DNA of 64,000 nucleotides from Streptococcus massiliensis DSM 18628 (GCF_000380065.1 NZ_KB904365.1:44890-108889); one strand, 5' to 3'; shown: positions 21,328 to 30,206, counted from the first letter of the stretch. Translations and numbers: made by a program. The notes: a model not told the origin generated them from the sequence alone.

Positions 21328-21341
21328 AAAATGACCTCCAT

Positions 21342-21356
21342 TTGTAAACGTTTTAT
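21342..21356. promoter_or_regulatory. cre-like (CcpA) site in the galK leader
   Basis: TTGTAAACGTTTTAT matches the cre consensus WTGNAANCGNWNNCW at all but one position. It lies between the galK promoter and the RBS, where bound CcpA would act as a roadblock. Confidence 0.6.
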
Positions 21357-21364
21357 TTAGTTCC

Positions 21365-21393
21365 ATTTTACTACACTTTTAGTAAATTTTCAA
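21365..21393 (-). promoter_or_regulatory. galK-galT promoter
   Basis: Minus-strand -35 TTGAAA (21388-21393) and -10 TAAAAT (21365-21370) are separated by 17 bp. The promoter lies just past the nnrD stop codon. Confidence 0.75.
21367..21386. promoter_or_regulatory. Operator-like inverted repeat over the galK promoter
   Basis: TTTACTA (21367-21373) and TAGTAAA (21380-21386) are inverted arms with a six-base centre, covering the -10 element and the spacer. A related palindrome, TACTAATTTTTAGTA, lies at 21401-21415 just upstream of -35. Two spaced palindromes fit binding by a repressor dimer, plausibly GalR, encoded elsewhere. Confidence 0.5.
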
Positions 21394-21400
21394 GCATATT

Positions 21401-21415
21401 TACTAATTTTTAGTA
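21401..21415. promoter_or_regulatory. Second operator-like palindrome upstream of galK
   Basis: TACTAATTTTTAGTA is a perfect inverted repeat (arms TACTAA and TTAGTA). It shares the TACTA/TAGTA half-sites with the repeat over the promoter. Confidence 0.45.
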
Positions 21416-21420
21416 TATTT

Positions 21421-22284
21421 TTATTTATTATAGTAAGGAGTGCCACTATATTCTTTCATCCATTTAGGGATTTCTTTACTAATATCCGTCGGAAGAACCA
21501 CATAGGCTTTTTGCGAGAGTTGGTCTGCGATTGCCGAGTGCAAGTAAGTCGCTGCCAGCACCCGCTTGAGCAGGCTTGTCTTAGAAAATTGCCCTGCAAA
21601 GCCCGCAATCATGCCCGCCAGAGTATCCCCCATACCGCCCGTCGCCTGATAAGGACCACCGACCGCTAGCTGATAACAGTCTGCCGCACCGCTTTGGTAA
21701 AGGGTTGTTCCATGCTTTTTCTGCACGACAATCGTCCCATGAGCAAAGCGATTGACCGCCTCTTGGTTAGCTGTATCACTCTGCTCAGAAAGCGGTAAGC
21801 CGCTCAGTCGCTCCCACTCCTTTTGGTGGGGCGTAAAAATCGTTTGGGCTTGGGAAAATGGCAAAGCTGCTTTGCTAAAGAGGGAAATGGCGCCGCCGTC
21901 CAAAATCAAAACCTGCTGCTCATTGACCCGCTCAAGTACGTTTTCAAGAACCTTCAACCCCAAGTCATTTTCAGCCAGACCTGACCCTACCAAAACAACA
22001 TCCGCTCTTGCAATCCGCTCTTCTAACCTATCCTTGTCCTTGACATCAAAAGCCATAGCCTCAGGCAAATGACTGTGGAGAGCTGGGATATTCTCCCTAT
22101 CCGTCGCCCCCGTCACCAATCCCGCACCGCTATGAACAGCCGCCAGAGCCGCCATGATAATAGCTCCGCCGTAAGGATAAGTCCCGCCAATCAAAAGCAA
22201 ACGACCATAGTCGCCCTTATGGCTGTCCGTAGAGCGCTCCCGAATGACTTCATTTAAAATTGTTTGTTCCGTTATCTGTTTCAT
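21421..22284 (-). CDS. nnrD: ADP-dependent NAD(P)H-hydrate dehydratase
   Basis: 287 residues, a ribokinase-like YjeF C-terminal-domain enzyme that repairs hydrated NAD(P)H using ADP. GGTYPYGGAIIMAALAA lies near the N-terminus, FTPHQKEWERLSG in the middle, and GGMGDTLAGMIAGF carries the catalytic Asp. The epimerase half (NnrE) is not fused. RBS GAGG lies 8 nt before ATG. The gene is bounded by a structured repeat upstream and the galK promoter downstream. Confidence 0.93.
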   Translation of the reverse strand: MKQITEQTILNEVIRERSTDSHKGDYGRLLLIGGTYPYGGAIIMAALAAVHSGAGLVTGATDRENIPALHSHLPEAMAFDVKDKDRLEERIARADVVLVGSGLAENDLGLKVLENVLERVNEQQVLILDGGAISLFSKAALPFSQAQTIFTPHQKEWERLSGLPLSEQSDTANQEAVNRFAHGTIVVQKKHGTTLYQSGAADCYQLAVGGPYQATGGMGDTLAGMIAGFAGQFSKTSLLKRVLAATYLHSAIADQLSQKAYVVLPTDISKEIPKWMKEYSGTPYYNK

Positions 22285-22357
22285 GATTTTGCCTCTTTTT
22301 CTCTATTTTACCACAAAAGAAAAGGGCTTTCAGCTAGAAACCCCATTCCAAAAATCA

Positions 22358-22727
22358 AGAGGCTGGAACAAAAGTTTGCAACCTCGAAAATCTGTTCGAA
22401 ATATGTACAAGACGCTGTAACCGCGTCGAAGAACCTTTCGCTCTGCACTTGCTTTCTGCAAGCTAACCGCTCCCAGTCTTCTCCTTCTTTCAAGGCATTC
22501 ATCGAATTCCTTGAAGCTTTGTTCTCCATTACAGGCTCCGGATTTTGACACAAGCTTTGCTTGTTTTATCCGCAACCTTACACAGTCCACTGGACTGTGT
22601 AAACGTCAGCCTAGAAACAAGAAAAGCTGACGAACTTTTCCTTTTACAGGAAGAGAAGCAAGTGTCACTTGCCACATCTCCAACTTCAAATAGTTCAGTG
22701 AACTATTTGAACTGTCCCACTTCCTTT
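22358..22727. repeat. Palindrome-rich intergenic repeat, copy E (about 370 bp)
   Basis: The ends resemble the dispersed unit: AGAGGCTGGAACA on the left and TGTCCCACTTCCTT on the right. The interior is different and longer. It holds GACGC/GCGTC (about 22410), arms ACACAGTCC/GGACTGTGT (22581-22601), CGTCAGC/GCTGACG (22605-22632), GCAAGTG/CACTTGC (22658-22672) and AAATAGTTC/GAACTATTT (22688-22708). The short frames here lack RBS and family features, so I see no gene in 22285-22727. Confidence 0.65.
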
Positions 22728-23306
22728 TTATTCTGATTGAATTTTTTGATAGATAGCATCAGCTAAAATTTGATAACCTTTCAGCCCGAAGTGCAAACCG
22801 TCATTTTCTAGCCCCGTCATTAGTGTCATCAAATTTTCTTCAGTATGATTGAGAAAAAGCTGGTATAGATTGAGAAAGGCACAATCTGTATCAAGAGCTA
22901 CCATTTGCATCGTTTTCACATACTCTTCAATAATTGAATTTTTCCGATATTGCTGTTTACTCTCATCAACAGGTGGTGGAGAAATTATACATAAATTTAT
23001 ATGTGTAAATTTCTCTCGAAGTCGTAAAATCAGCTCAAGCAAATTTTCTTTAAACTCCACTAAAGGAATCTGCTTATGAGTCGCTAAATCATTAGCTCCA
23101 ATCAAAAGAAATAGGTAATCTGTTGCCGACTGAGACAAGATATCTGCTTCCAACCGCGCCAACAAGTCGCGAGTATTATTGCCTGAAACAGCTGTATTTA
23201 TAACTTGTAAATTTGCTATCTTTTGTTTAAGCAAATAATTTAAAATCGGCTCTTCGTAACCTTCAAAACGAGCCGCTAAGCTATCTCCTGTAATATGAAT
23301 ACGCAT
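22728..23306 (-). CDS. SGNH/GDSL-type hydrolase
   Basis: 192 residues, no signal peptide. Block I is ITGDSLAARFEG (Ser9 nucleophile), block III is IGANDL, and block V is DGLHFGLKGY with the Asp/His pair. These lipase/esterase-like enzymes act on acyl or acetyl esters; the substrate cannot be read from sequence. The ATG abuts the folD stop (TAAATG), with a weak GGAG inside folD, suggesting coupled translation. Confidence 0.85.
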   Translation of the reverse strand: MRIHITGDSLAARFEGYEEPILNYLLKQKIANLQVINTAVSGNNTRDLLARLEADILSQSATDYLFLLIGANDLATHKQIPLVEFKENLLELILRLREKFTHINLCIISPPPVDESKQQYRKNSIIEEYVKTMQMVALDTDCAFLNLYQLFLNHTEENLMTLMTGLENDGLHFGLKGYQILADAIYQKIQSE

Positions 23307-24158
23307 TTAATTTTTTAAACTCCGGACAGCTGCTTCATAAGTCTGCTCCATGAGCATGGTAATGGTCATGGGGCCAACGCCTCTGGGAACTGGCGTAATC
23401 AGGCTCGCCACTTCCGCCACCTCGTCAAACTTGACATCGCCGATGAGCTTGCCGTTTTCATCGCGGTTCATGCCGACATCGATGACAACCGCGCCTTCTT
23501 TGACAAAGTCCTTGGTCACAAAATGCCCGCGCCCGATTGCCACGACCAAAATATCCGCTCTCTTGGCAATTTTCGCCAAATGGTGGGTCCGCGAGTGGGT
23601 CAAAGTCACCGTCGCATTTTTAGCTAGAAGTAGCTGCGCCATAGGCTTTCCGACAATATTGCTGCGGCCGATGACAACCGCGCTTTTTCCTTCTAGCTCA
23701 ACTCCATATTCATGAAACATTTCCATAATTCCAGCTGGCGTTGAGGGAACCATGACTGGATGCCCACTCCAGAGCCGCCCCATATTCATTGGGTGAAAAC
23801 CGTCCACATCCTTTTCAGGATCAATGGCTAGCAGCACCGCTTCCTCATCAATATGTTTTGGCAAGGGCAACTGCACCAGCACACCATGCCAAGTGGGGTC
23901 TAGATTGTATTTCATAATCAGGGTCAAGAGTTCCTCTTGGCTGACACTTGCTGGTAGCCGTACAATTTCACTACGAAATCCAGCTGCCAGAGCTGAACGC
24001 TCTTTATTACGGACATAGACCTGACTGGCTGGATTGTCCCCAACCAAAATCACGACCAACCCTGGTGTCACCCCAGTCTCTTCTTTTAATTTTGCAGTTT
24101 TCACTGCTAAAGCCGCTTGTTTTTTTTCCGCCAAGGCTTTTCCATCAATGATTGCCAT
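23307..24158 (-). CDS. folD: Bifunctional methylenetetrahydrofolate dehydrogenase/cyclohydrolase
   Basis: 283 residues, converting 5,10-methylene-THF to 10-formyl-THF with NADP. It has the [14 protein letters not shown] lysine motif, the [12 protein letters not shown] substrate loop, [15 protein letters not shown] and the C-terminal [14 protein letters not shown] signature. The start is the ATG of [13 protein letters not shown] with AAGGGAG 5 nt upstream; an in-frame GTG two codons earlier lies in the RBS. Confidence 0.96.
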   Translation of the reverse strand: MAIIDGKALAEKKQAALAVKTAKLKEETGVTPGLVVILVGDNPASQVYVRNKERSALAAGFRSEIVRLPASVSQEELLTLIMKYNLDPTWHGVLVQLPLPKHIDEEAVLLAIDPEKDVDGFHPMNMGRLWSGHPVMVPSTPAGIMEMFHEYGVELEGKSAVVIGRSNIVGKPMAQLLLAKNATVTLTHSRTHHLAKIAKRADILVVAIGRGHFVTKDFVKEGAVVIDVGMNRDENGKLIGDVKFDEVAEVASLITPVPRGVGPMTITMLMEQTYEAAVRSLKN

Positions 24159-24243
24159 AAACACTCCCTTATTTGTATTCCCTAAAATTATACCAAAAAA
24201 ATGACCTCTTGAGTATTTGCTTTTTTCTATAAAGGGTTATAGA

Positions 24244-24276
24244 TAAGAAAAAAACTGGAAGTTTAACTCCCAGCCC
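24244..24276 (-). terminator. Terminator downstream of the DUF1797 gene
   Basis: On the minus strand CTGGGAGT pairs with ACTTCCAG across three bases, followed by seven T residues. Confidence 0.75.
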
Positions 24277-24287
24277 ATTCTTTACAC

Positions 24288-24518
24288 TTAATATAAGAGC
24301 TCGTAGATTTCCATTGCAATGAGGTCAATACTGTCAAAAGTAAAGGTTTCATGTGCAGCTACATCACGCAAGGTGAAAACTGAACCATTTTCCTCGTCAT
24401 AGTTGTAGGCAACCTCGGCCACTACAACACCATCACGCTCAAAATTGCGTTTCAAAGTCCCTCCATCAGTCGCCATACTCTCAAGGCGGTTAATTATTCT
24501 TACTAAATGTGATTCCAT
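24288..24518 (-). CDS. DUF1797 (YkuJ-like) small protein
   Basis: 76 residues, soluble. The MESHLVRIINRLESMA start, the RNFERDGVVVAEV strand region and the acidic FTFDSIDLIAMEIYELL end match YkuJ/DUF1797, a small alpha/beta fold of unknown function. RBS is AGGAG. Single gene with its own promoter-like TAAAAT upstream and its own terminator. Confidence 0.85.
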   Translation of the reverse strand: MESHLVRIINRLESMATDGGTLKRNFERDGVVVAEVAYNYDEENGSVFTLRDVAAHETFTFDSIDLIAMEIYELLY

Positions 24519-24649
24519 TTTCTTACTCCTATTTACTTAGTACTCTTCCATTTTACCATAAAACACAGCCAATAGACTAGCAAAAGTACTGAATTTTAAT
24601 AAAAATATACTACTTTTTCCAAGAATTGTTAAAAGTGAACATCAATTAC

Positions 24650-24677
24650 TTGCATTGTAAATTTTTCCTGCTATAAT
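24650..24677 (+). promoter_or_regulatory. clpE promoter
   Basis: -35 TTGCAT (24650-24655) and -10 TATAAT (24672-24677) are separated by 16 bp. The transcript start is about 24684, so the leader before clpE is about 210 nt. Confidence 0.8.
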
Positions 24678-24690
24678 AGTAGATAAGTAG

Positions 24691-24709
24691 TTTGACCTTT
24701 TCTGACCTT
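24691..24709. promoter_or_regulatory. CtsR operator upstream of clpE
   Basis: On the minus strand AGGTCAGAAAAGGTCAAA is two tandem heptamers close to the CtsR consensus (GGTCAAANANRGGTCAAA). It begins about 14 bp downstream of the -10 element, where a repressor would block initiation. A further GTCAAA in the opposite orientation lies at about 24719-24724. The gap 24519-24894 otherwise holds only leader sequence. Confidence 0.85.
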
Positions 24710-24894
24710 TTTAATTTAAGTCAAACAAATCTACTTAGAAAGTGTGTCAAATCTAAAATCCTAAGAAATCTGGTGTACTGAAAAACGTTTTTTAATTGAG
24801 TTCTATCCTTACTCAAATTTGTTAAACTTCTAACTGTTCTCATCTTTTCTTTCGATTTTTATGACCTCTTATCTTTCAGTAAAGGAGAAAATCT

Positions 24895-27147
24895 ATGCTT
24901 TGTCAAAATTGTAAAATAAACGAATCAACCATTCATCTGTATACAAATGTCAATGGTCATAAGCAACAAGTTGACCTCTGTCAAAATTGCTACCAAATTA
25001 TGAAAACCGACCCCAACAATTCACTTCTAGGTGGTATGACCAATTTGGGCAACACGCCAAGCGATCCTTTTAGTGACTTCTTTAATAACTTAGGAAATTT
25101 CCAGACTCCTCAAGAATCACAGACACCTCCAACACAATCTGGTGGCGGAAATGGTGGTTACCGTGGAGGTTCGGGTTCAATGAATGCCCAACAAACGTCC
25201 AAACAACCTAATGGTCTTTTGGAAGAGTTTGGAATTAATGTAACTGACATTGCTCGTCGTGGTGATATTGATCCGGTCATCGGACGCGACGAAGAAATCA
25301 CGCGCGTGATTGAAATTCTCAACCGCAGAACCAAAAATAACCCTGTCTTGATTGGCGAACCTGGTGTCGGAAAAACAGCCGTTGTTGAAGGATTAGCACA
25401 AAAGATTGTTGACGGGGACGTACCACAAAAACTTCGTAACAAGCAAGTTATCCGCCTAGATGTGGTTAGTTTGGTTCAAGGAACGGGCATTCGCGGTCAA
25501 TTTGAAGAACGAATGCAAAAACTCATGAAAGAGATCCGTGAACGTGAAGATGTTATCCTCTTTATTGATGAAATTCACGAAATTGTCGGCGCCGGTTCTG
25601 CTGGTGATGGCAATATGGATGCTGGTAATATCTTAAAGCCTGCCCTAGCTCGAGGCGAATTGCAGCTGGTCGGGGCGACCACGCTCAACGAATACCGGAT
25701 CATCGAAAAAGACGCCGCTCTGGAGCGCCGTATGCAGCCTGTCAAGGTTGATGAGCCAACAGTGGAGGAAACGATTACTATCCTCAAAGGGATTCAAAAG
25801 CGTTATGAAGATTATCACCACGTTCGCTATACCGATGAAGCAATCAAAGCAGCTGCTGTTCTATCCAACCGTTATATCCAAGACCGTTTCTTGCCAGACA
25901 AGGCGATTGACCTTTTGGATGAATCTGGCTCTAAGATGAACTTGACTCTTAACTTTGTTGATCCTAAAGAGATTGATCAACGCTTGATTGAAGCTGAAAA
26001 TCTCAAAGCACAAGCAACACGTGACGAAGATTACGAAAAAGCCGCTTATTTCCGTGACCAAATTGCCAAATACAAAGAAATGCAAAATGCTAAGGTTGAT
26101 GAGCAAGATACCCCCATCATCACCGAAAAAGAAATTGAAGCTATCGTCGAACAAAAGACAAATATTCCTGTTGGTGATCTCAAAGAAAAAGAACAATCCC
26201 AACTAATTCATCTGCCCGATGACTTGAAAACTCACGTCATCGGGCAGGACGCCGCTGTAGATAAGATCGCTAAGGCGATTCGCCGCAACCGTGTCGGCCT
26301 CGGCAGTCCCAATCGTCCAATCGGTAGCTTCCTCTTTGTCGGACCAACTGGTGTCGGAAAAACGGAACTCTCCAAGCAACTGGCTATCGAGCTCTTCGGA
26401 TCTGCTGACAGCATGATTCGCTTTGACATGAGCGAATACATGGAAAAACACAGCGTGGCGAAGTTAGTCGGAGCACCTCCAGGCTATGTTGGCTATGAAG
26501 AAGCGGGGCAATTAACCGAGCGCGTCCGCCGCAATCCTTACTCGCTCATTCTTTTGGATGAGGTCGAAAAAGCGCACCCAGATGTCATGCACACCTTCTT
26601 GCAGGTGCTGGATGACGGTCGTTTGACTGACGGACAAGGTCGGACAGTTAGCTTTAAAGATACCATTATCATCATGACTTCTAATGCTGGAACTGGTAAA
26701 ATGGAAGCCAGCGTCGGTTTTGGTGCTGCACGCGAAGGTCGAACCAATTCCGTCTTGGGTGAGTTAAACAACTTCTTCAGTCCAGAATTTATGAACCGCT
26801 TTGACGGCATTGTCGAATTTAGCGCCCTCAGCAAGGAAAATCTCCTGCAAATCGTCAACCTCATGCTAGAAGACGTCAACGAGCGTCTGTCTAGCAACGG
26901 ACTTCATCTCGATGTGACCGAAAAAGTAAAAGAAAAACTGGTCGACCTCGGCTATGACCCTAAAATGGGGGCGCGTCCGCTACGCCGTACCATTCAAGAG
27001 CATATCGAAGACGCCATTACCGACTTCTATCTCGAAAATCCAAGCGAGAAAGATCTCAAGGCAGTCATGACTAGCAATGGAAAAATCATCATCAAATCAG
27101 CTAAAAAAGTGGATCAAGAAGATGTCCAAACGGAAGTCATTGAATAA
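24895..27147 (+). CDS. clpE: ATP-dependent Clp protease ATPase subunit ClpE
   Basis: 750 residues, a Hsp100 unfoldase that feeds ClpP and helps clear misfolded protein under stress. An N-terminal Cys4 zinc finger (Cys3, Cys6, Cys29, Cys32) marks ClpE rather than ClpC or ClpL. Walker A motifs are GEPGVGKT at 154-161 and GPTGVGKT at 483-490, and a UVR motif (about 377-410) sits between. A Gly/Gln-rich linker (about 70-105) joins finger and first ATPase domain. The CtsR site predicts heat-shock induction. RBS AAAGGAG. Confidence 0.96.
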   Translation: MLCQNCKINESTIHLYTNVNGHKQQVDLCQNCYQIMKTDPNNSLLGGMTNLGNTPSDPFSDFFNNLGNFQTPQESQTPPTQSGGGNGGYRGGSGSMNAQQTSKQPNGLLEEFGINVTDIARRGDIDPVIGRDEEITRVIEILNRRTKNNPVLIGEPGVGKTAVVEGLAQKIVDGDVPQKLRNKQVIRLDVVSLVQGTGIRGQFEERMQKLMKEIREREDVILFIDEIHEIVGAGSAGDGNMDAGNILKPALARGELQLVGATTLNEYRIIEKDAALERRMQPVKVDEPTVEETITILKGIQKRYEDYHHVRYTDEAIKAAAVLSNRYIQDRFLPDKAIDLLDESGSKMNLTLNFVDPKEIDQRLIEAENLKAQATRDEDYEKAAYFRDQIAKYKEMQNAKVDEQDTPIITEKEIEAIVEQKTNIPVGDLKEKEQSQLIHLPDDLKTHVIGQDAAVDKIAKAIRRNRVGLGSPNRPIGSFLFVGPTGVGKTELSKQLAIELFGSADSMIRFDMSEYMEKHSVAKLVGAPPGYVGYEEAGQLTERVRRNPYSLILLDEVEKAHPDVMHTFLQVLDDGRLTDGQGRTVSFKDTIIIMTSNAGTGKMEASVGFGAAREGRTNSVLGELNNFFSPEFMNRFDGIVEFSALSKENLLQIVNLMLEDVNERLSSNGLHLDVTEKVKEKLVDLGYDPKMGARPLRRTIQEHIEDAITDFYLENPSEKDLKAVMTSNGKIIIKSAKKVDQEDVQTEVIE

Positions 27148-27152
27148 ACATA

Positions 27153-27188
27153 AAAATCAACCCTAATTTTATCAGGGTTGATTTTTTT
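27153..27188. terminator. Bidirectional terminator between clpE and the OppA-like gene
   Basis: AATCAACCCT pairs with AGGGTTGATT, with an A-run before and a T-run after. The two genes converge here. Confidence 0.88.
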
Positions 27189-27190
27189 AA

Positions 27191-29152
27191 TTATTTCACA
27201 TGTTTTTCCAAGTCTTTTTGATATTCTTCATTGGACTTAGCTTTTTCTTCTAACCATTTCTTACGAGCACTTTCGTATTCTTTGGTTGTCACTGGATCTT
27301 TTTGAAGTTCTACATATTTGTAGTAATTTTTCCCTTTGTTCCCTACCAAAGCAAAAGATTCTACAAATGGCACTTTTCTTTGAACTCCTGGAGCACCACC
27401 ACTAGAATAAAGTGGCAATATCAAGCTGCTATCTGACAGCCATGCTTGTGCCGCTGCATATTTTTCATAGCGTTTAGCAATATCTGTTGTTTCACTATTC
27501 GCATCGTCCAAGAGTGTTTGGTAGTCATTGAGTCCTACCTTATTAATTAGCTCGGTATCTTTTTCTCCTAGTCCTAACTCTTTAAGATTATTCCCATTTT
27601 TAGGACTAAAGATATCCAAGTAAGAAGACGGATCAGCATAGTCAGGCGACCAAGCCAAACCATACATATCATAGTCTTTTTGTGCAGGTGTTTCTGCGAA
27701 GAAACCGACATTGTTATAGTCATCTTCTGACATCATATTCAAGTCAACTACAACATTTTCTTTACCCAAAGCTTCTTCAACGGATTGTTTAAAAGAGCTT
27801 TCTCTCTGTACCAAATCTTGCGCATTTTGTGATACAGGTACATCGAGGTGAATTGGGAATTCAACTCCTTCTGCTTGTAGAGCCTCCTTGGCTTTAGCAA
27901 ACTCAGCTTTAGCCTTATCTACATTGTGAAGATTGTCTTGACCATCTGCCAGACTAACCCCTTTCCACTCATCGCCAAGAGTAGGAAGTTTTTCATCAAC
28001 AATTTGTCCAAAATCTTTATCACCTACTTGGACAAAATTTGTAGGTACCAGCGATGTCCGAAGAATATGACTAGCCCCTTCTTTACCATTCACCTGTGCT
28101 GCATAGGCCGTACGATCAACAGCAAAATTGATAGCTTGACGGAAATCTTTATTTTGTACTGCTTTTTGCGTAGAAGTTTTTTGTGCTTCCGTCGTCTTAG
28201 CCGTATGACTGTAGCTTTGACGATTTACATTGAAGTAATTAAAAGCGGTATCTGCACTTTGGGCTGTGTAAAAGAGATTGTTCTTATATTTCTTTTCGAC
28301 AGAAGCATAGTTTGAACTGGTTGGGAAAACCCGCGCTTGAGAATAGGCACCATCACCAAAACCACGAATTAATGTTTCTACATCTTGACCATCATAGTAA
28401 GACAATTTGATGCCATCAATCTTAACCTTGTCCTTATCCCAATAATGTTCATTCTTGCTATACTCAATGACAGATTTAGAAGTCATATTTTTGAGAAGGA
28501 ATGGTCCATTGTAAAGGATACTAGTCGGGTCTCCTGCTTTACCAAAATCTTTACCTTTAGAATTCAAAAATTCTTCATTAACCGGATAAAGAATTCCCAT
28601 GGTAGTTTTAGAATTCCAAAAACTTTCTGGCTGATTTAAAGTATACTGAATCGTCTGATCATCAACTGCTTTAATTCCAACATGACTAAAATCTTTATCG
28701 TCGCCCTTGACATAGGCATCTAGCCCCTTGATAGAGTTTTGCACAAGGAAGAGAGCACTAGATTTAATGTCAGCTGCATGTTTAAGCCCTGCAACAAAAT
28801 CTTGAGCTTTCACCGCTGCATACTCTTCACCTTCGTTAGTGTACCATTTAGCACCTTTGCGGATCTTATAAGTATAGGTCAGACCATCTTTAGATACTGT
28901 CCAATCTTCAGCTAGCGATGGTGCTAAATTCCCATATTTATCATTTTCCAAAAGCCCATCAACACCTTGTGATACTGTCTCTGACACTGTTGCTTTAGTG
29001 GTGTTCAGATAGTCTAAAGTATCTGGCTCAGTTGTATAAACATAAGAGTAAATACTACTTGCACTCTTGCTATTACCGCTACAAGCTACAAGTAAAACTG
29101 TTGAAGCAAGAGTAACACCTGCTACAGCAAACCATTTCACTGATTTTTTCAT
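27191..29152 (-). CDS. Oligopeptide-binding lipoprotein (OppA/AmiA-Ali type)
   Basis: 653 residues. The signal peptide ends in lipobox LLVAC, followed by SGNSKS. It is a solute-binding protein family 5 member: YVYTTEPDTLDYLN, the long central domain with KGAKWYTNEG, and SYLDIFSPKNG are typical of the streptococcal AmiA/AliA/AliB group. No permease or ATPase genes adjoin it, so it probably delivers peptides to an Ami/Opp transporter encoded elsewhere, as AliA and AliB do. The start MKKSVKWFAV is chosen for the GGAGG 8 nt upstream. Confidence 0.88.
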   Translation of the reverse strand: MKKSVKWFAVAGVTLASTVLLVACSGNSKSASSIYSYVYTTEPDTLDYLNTTKATVSETVSQGVDGLLENDKYGNLAPSLAEDWTVSKDGLTYTYKIRKGAKWYTNEGEEYAAVKAQDFVAGLKHAADIKSSALFLVQNSIKGLDAYVKGDDKDFSHVGIKAVDDQTIQYTLNQPESFWNSKTTMGILYPVNEEFLNSKGKDFGKAGDPTSILYNGPFLLKNMTSKSVIEYSKNEHYWDKDKVKIDGIKLSYYDGQDVETLIRGFGDGAYSQARVFPTSSNYASVEKKYKNNLFYTAQSADTAFNYFNVNRQSYSHTAKTTEAQKTSTQKAVQNKDFRQAINFAVDRTAYAAQVNGKEGASHILRTSLVPTNFVQVGDKDFGQIVDEKLPTLGDEWKGVSLADGQDNLHNVDKAKAEFAKAKEALQAEGVEFPIHLDVPVSQNAQDLVQRESSFKQSVEEALGKENVVVDLNMMSEDDYNNVGFFAETPAQKDYDMYGLAWSPDYADPSSYLDIFSPKNGNNLKELGLGEKDTELINKVGLNDYQTLLDDANSETTDIAKRYEKYAAAQAWLSDSSLILPLYSSGGAPGVQRKVPFVESFALVGNKGKNYYKYVELQKDPVTTKEYESARKKWLEEKAKSNEEYQKDLEKHVK

Positions 29153-29188
29153 AATAGTCCTCCATAAAATCATTGATTGACATAATCT

Positions 29189-29216
29189 ATTATAACGAAT
29201 ATTTGAAAAATTTCAA
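29189..29216 (-). promoter_or_regulatory. Promoter of the OppA-like gene
   Basis: Minus-strand -35 TTGAAA (29211-29216) and -10 TATAAT (29189-29194), spacer 16 bp. Confidence 0.7.
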
Positions 29217-29279
29217 TTCTTTTTGGTCAACTATATAAATAAAAATAAATTTTATGTGGGCTTTTTGTATATTTTTTGC

Positions 29280-29285
29280 TATAAT
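29280..29285 (+). promoter_or_regulatory. Extended -10 of the Nudix gene
   Basis: TATAAT preceded by TGC (TGCTATAAT) with no clear -35 hexamer. It lies 31 nt before the chosen ATG. Confidence 0.5.
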
Positions 29286-29316
29286 ACCAGTAAACAAATG
29301 TAGAAAAGAGAAAACT

Positions 29317-29766
29317 ATGACCATTCCTACCTTTGGTAAAAAAGTAGAAGGTGTACCTTATCAGAATCGCTACGGCGTCTATGCCGTCATTCCCGACACT
29401 CATAAGGAAAAAATCATTCTGGTGCAAGCGCCCAACGGCGCTTGGTTTTTACCCGGCGGCGAGATTGAAGCAGATGAAGACCAACTGACAGCACTTAAAC
29501 GCGAATTGATTGAGGAATTGGGCTTTACGGCGCAAATCGGACAGTACTACGGTCAGGCCGATGAGTATTTTTATTCTAGCCACCGTGATACTCACTTTTA
29601 CAATCCTGCTTATATTTATGAGGTAACTGCTTTTGAGCAAGCTCAAAAACCTTTAGAAGACTTTAACAACCTTGCTTGGTTTCCTGTTGATGAGGCAATA
29701 GAGCATTTAAAAAGAGGCAGTCACAAATGGGGTGTAAAAATGTGGAAAAATGAACATATCTGCTAA
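29317..29766 (+). CDS. Nudix hydrolase
   Basis: 149 residues. The Nudix box runs from GGEIEADE to RELIEELGF, with the catalytic RE and EE glutamates intact. The YAVIPD start and the WFLPGGE strand preceding the box are typical. Such enzymes hydrolyse nucleoside-diphosphate derivatives; the substrate is not predictable here. The ATG of MTIPTFGKKVEG is preferred over an upstream in-frame ATG that overlaps the promoter. RBS AGAG is modest. Confidence 0.85.
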   Translation: MTIPTFGKKVEGVPYQNRYGVYAVIPDTHKEKIILVQAPNGAWFLPGGEIEADEDQLTALKRELIEELGFTAQIGQYYGQADEYFYSSHRDTHFYNPAYIYEVTAFEQAQKPLEDFNNLAWFPVDEAIEHLKRGSHKWGVKMWKNEHIC

Positions 29767-29773
29767 AAGATAG

Positions 29774-29802
29774 TTTCATAAATTCTAAAAAAGTGCTATA
29801 AT
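29774..29802 (+). promoter_or_regulatory. Promoter of the DUF1827 gene
   Basis: -35-like TTTCAT (29774-29779), spacer 17, and extended -10 TGCTATAAT (TATAAT 29797-29802). The leader is about 68 nt. Confidence 0.6.
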
Positions 29803-29829
29803 GAACTTAACTTAGAAGACGGTGCAAAT

Positions 29830-29859
29830 GTGTAAGATCATTTAATGATCATCTTACAC
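29830..29859 (+). other. Leader hairpin upstream of the DUF1827 RBS
   Basis: GTGTAAGAT (29830-29838) pairs perfectly with ATCTTACAC (29851-29859). The loop contains a second palindrome (GATCATT/AATGATC). It ends 6 nt before AGGAGG and has no T-run, so it is not a terminator. It may be an operator or an RNA element affecting translation. Confidence 0.5.
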
Positions 29860-29877
29860 CTATCAGGAGGAATGCTT

Positions 29878-30177
29878 ATGAAACTCATTAACACGACTAA
29901 TAGCCACTCGAAACTTGTCCAAAGCCAATTAGAGAGTACCGATGCCTCTTTAGTAGAGACCTACTCGGCTGGCAATACTGATGTAGTTTTCACTCAGGCA
30001 CCTAGCCACTATGAAATTTTGATTTCAAATCATCATCGCGCTATTCGAGAAAAGGAAGTAGAAGTGATTCGTAATTTCTTCCTCAAGCGTAAAATTGATA
30101 CAAAAGCTATTGACAATGAAGGAATTAGAACTCTTTATTCCGATAAATTGATTGAAATTTCCATTCCTATCAAATAA
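29878..30177 (+). CDS. DUF1827 family protein
   Basis: 99 residues, soluble. MKLINTTNSHSKLVQSQLESTDA is the conserved N-terminus of this streptococcal/lactococcal family, and VIRNFFLKRKID and LIEISIPIK lie near the C-terminus. No function is known. The start is fixed by AGGAGG 8 nt upstream; an in-frame start 33 nt earlier falls inside the leader hairpin. Confidence 0.8.
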   Translation: MKLINTTNSHSKLVQSQLESTDASLVETYSAGNTDVVFTQAPSHYEILISNHHRAIREKEVEVIRNFFLKRKIDTKAIDNEGIRTLYSDKLIEISIPIK

Positions 30178-30206
30178 AAAATAAGCTAAGCTAGCTTATT
30201 TTTTTG
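30176..30206. terminator. Bidirectional terminator between the DUF1827 and GNAT genes
   Basis: AAATAAGCTA pairs with TAGCTTATTT and runs into TTTTTTG. It overlaps the GNAT stop codon; the genes converge. Confidence 0.8.

Noticed and set aside
22308-22590. Several short frames in the nnrD-SGNH spacer
   Set aside because: They fall inside the repeat copy, lack RBS and have repetitive composition.
22581-22708. The palindromes as a CRISPR array
   Set aside because: The units differ in sequence and spacing, with no regular repeat-spacer pattern and no cas genes.
29195-29210. A CodY-like box in the OppA-like promoter
   Set aside because: The best match to AATTTTCWGAAAATT has several mismatches in AT-rich sequence and is not convincing.
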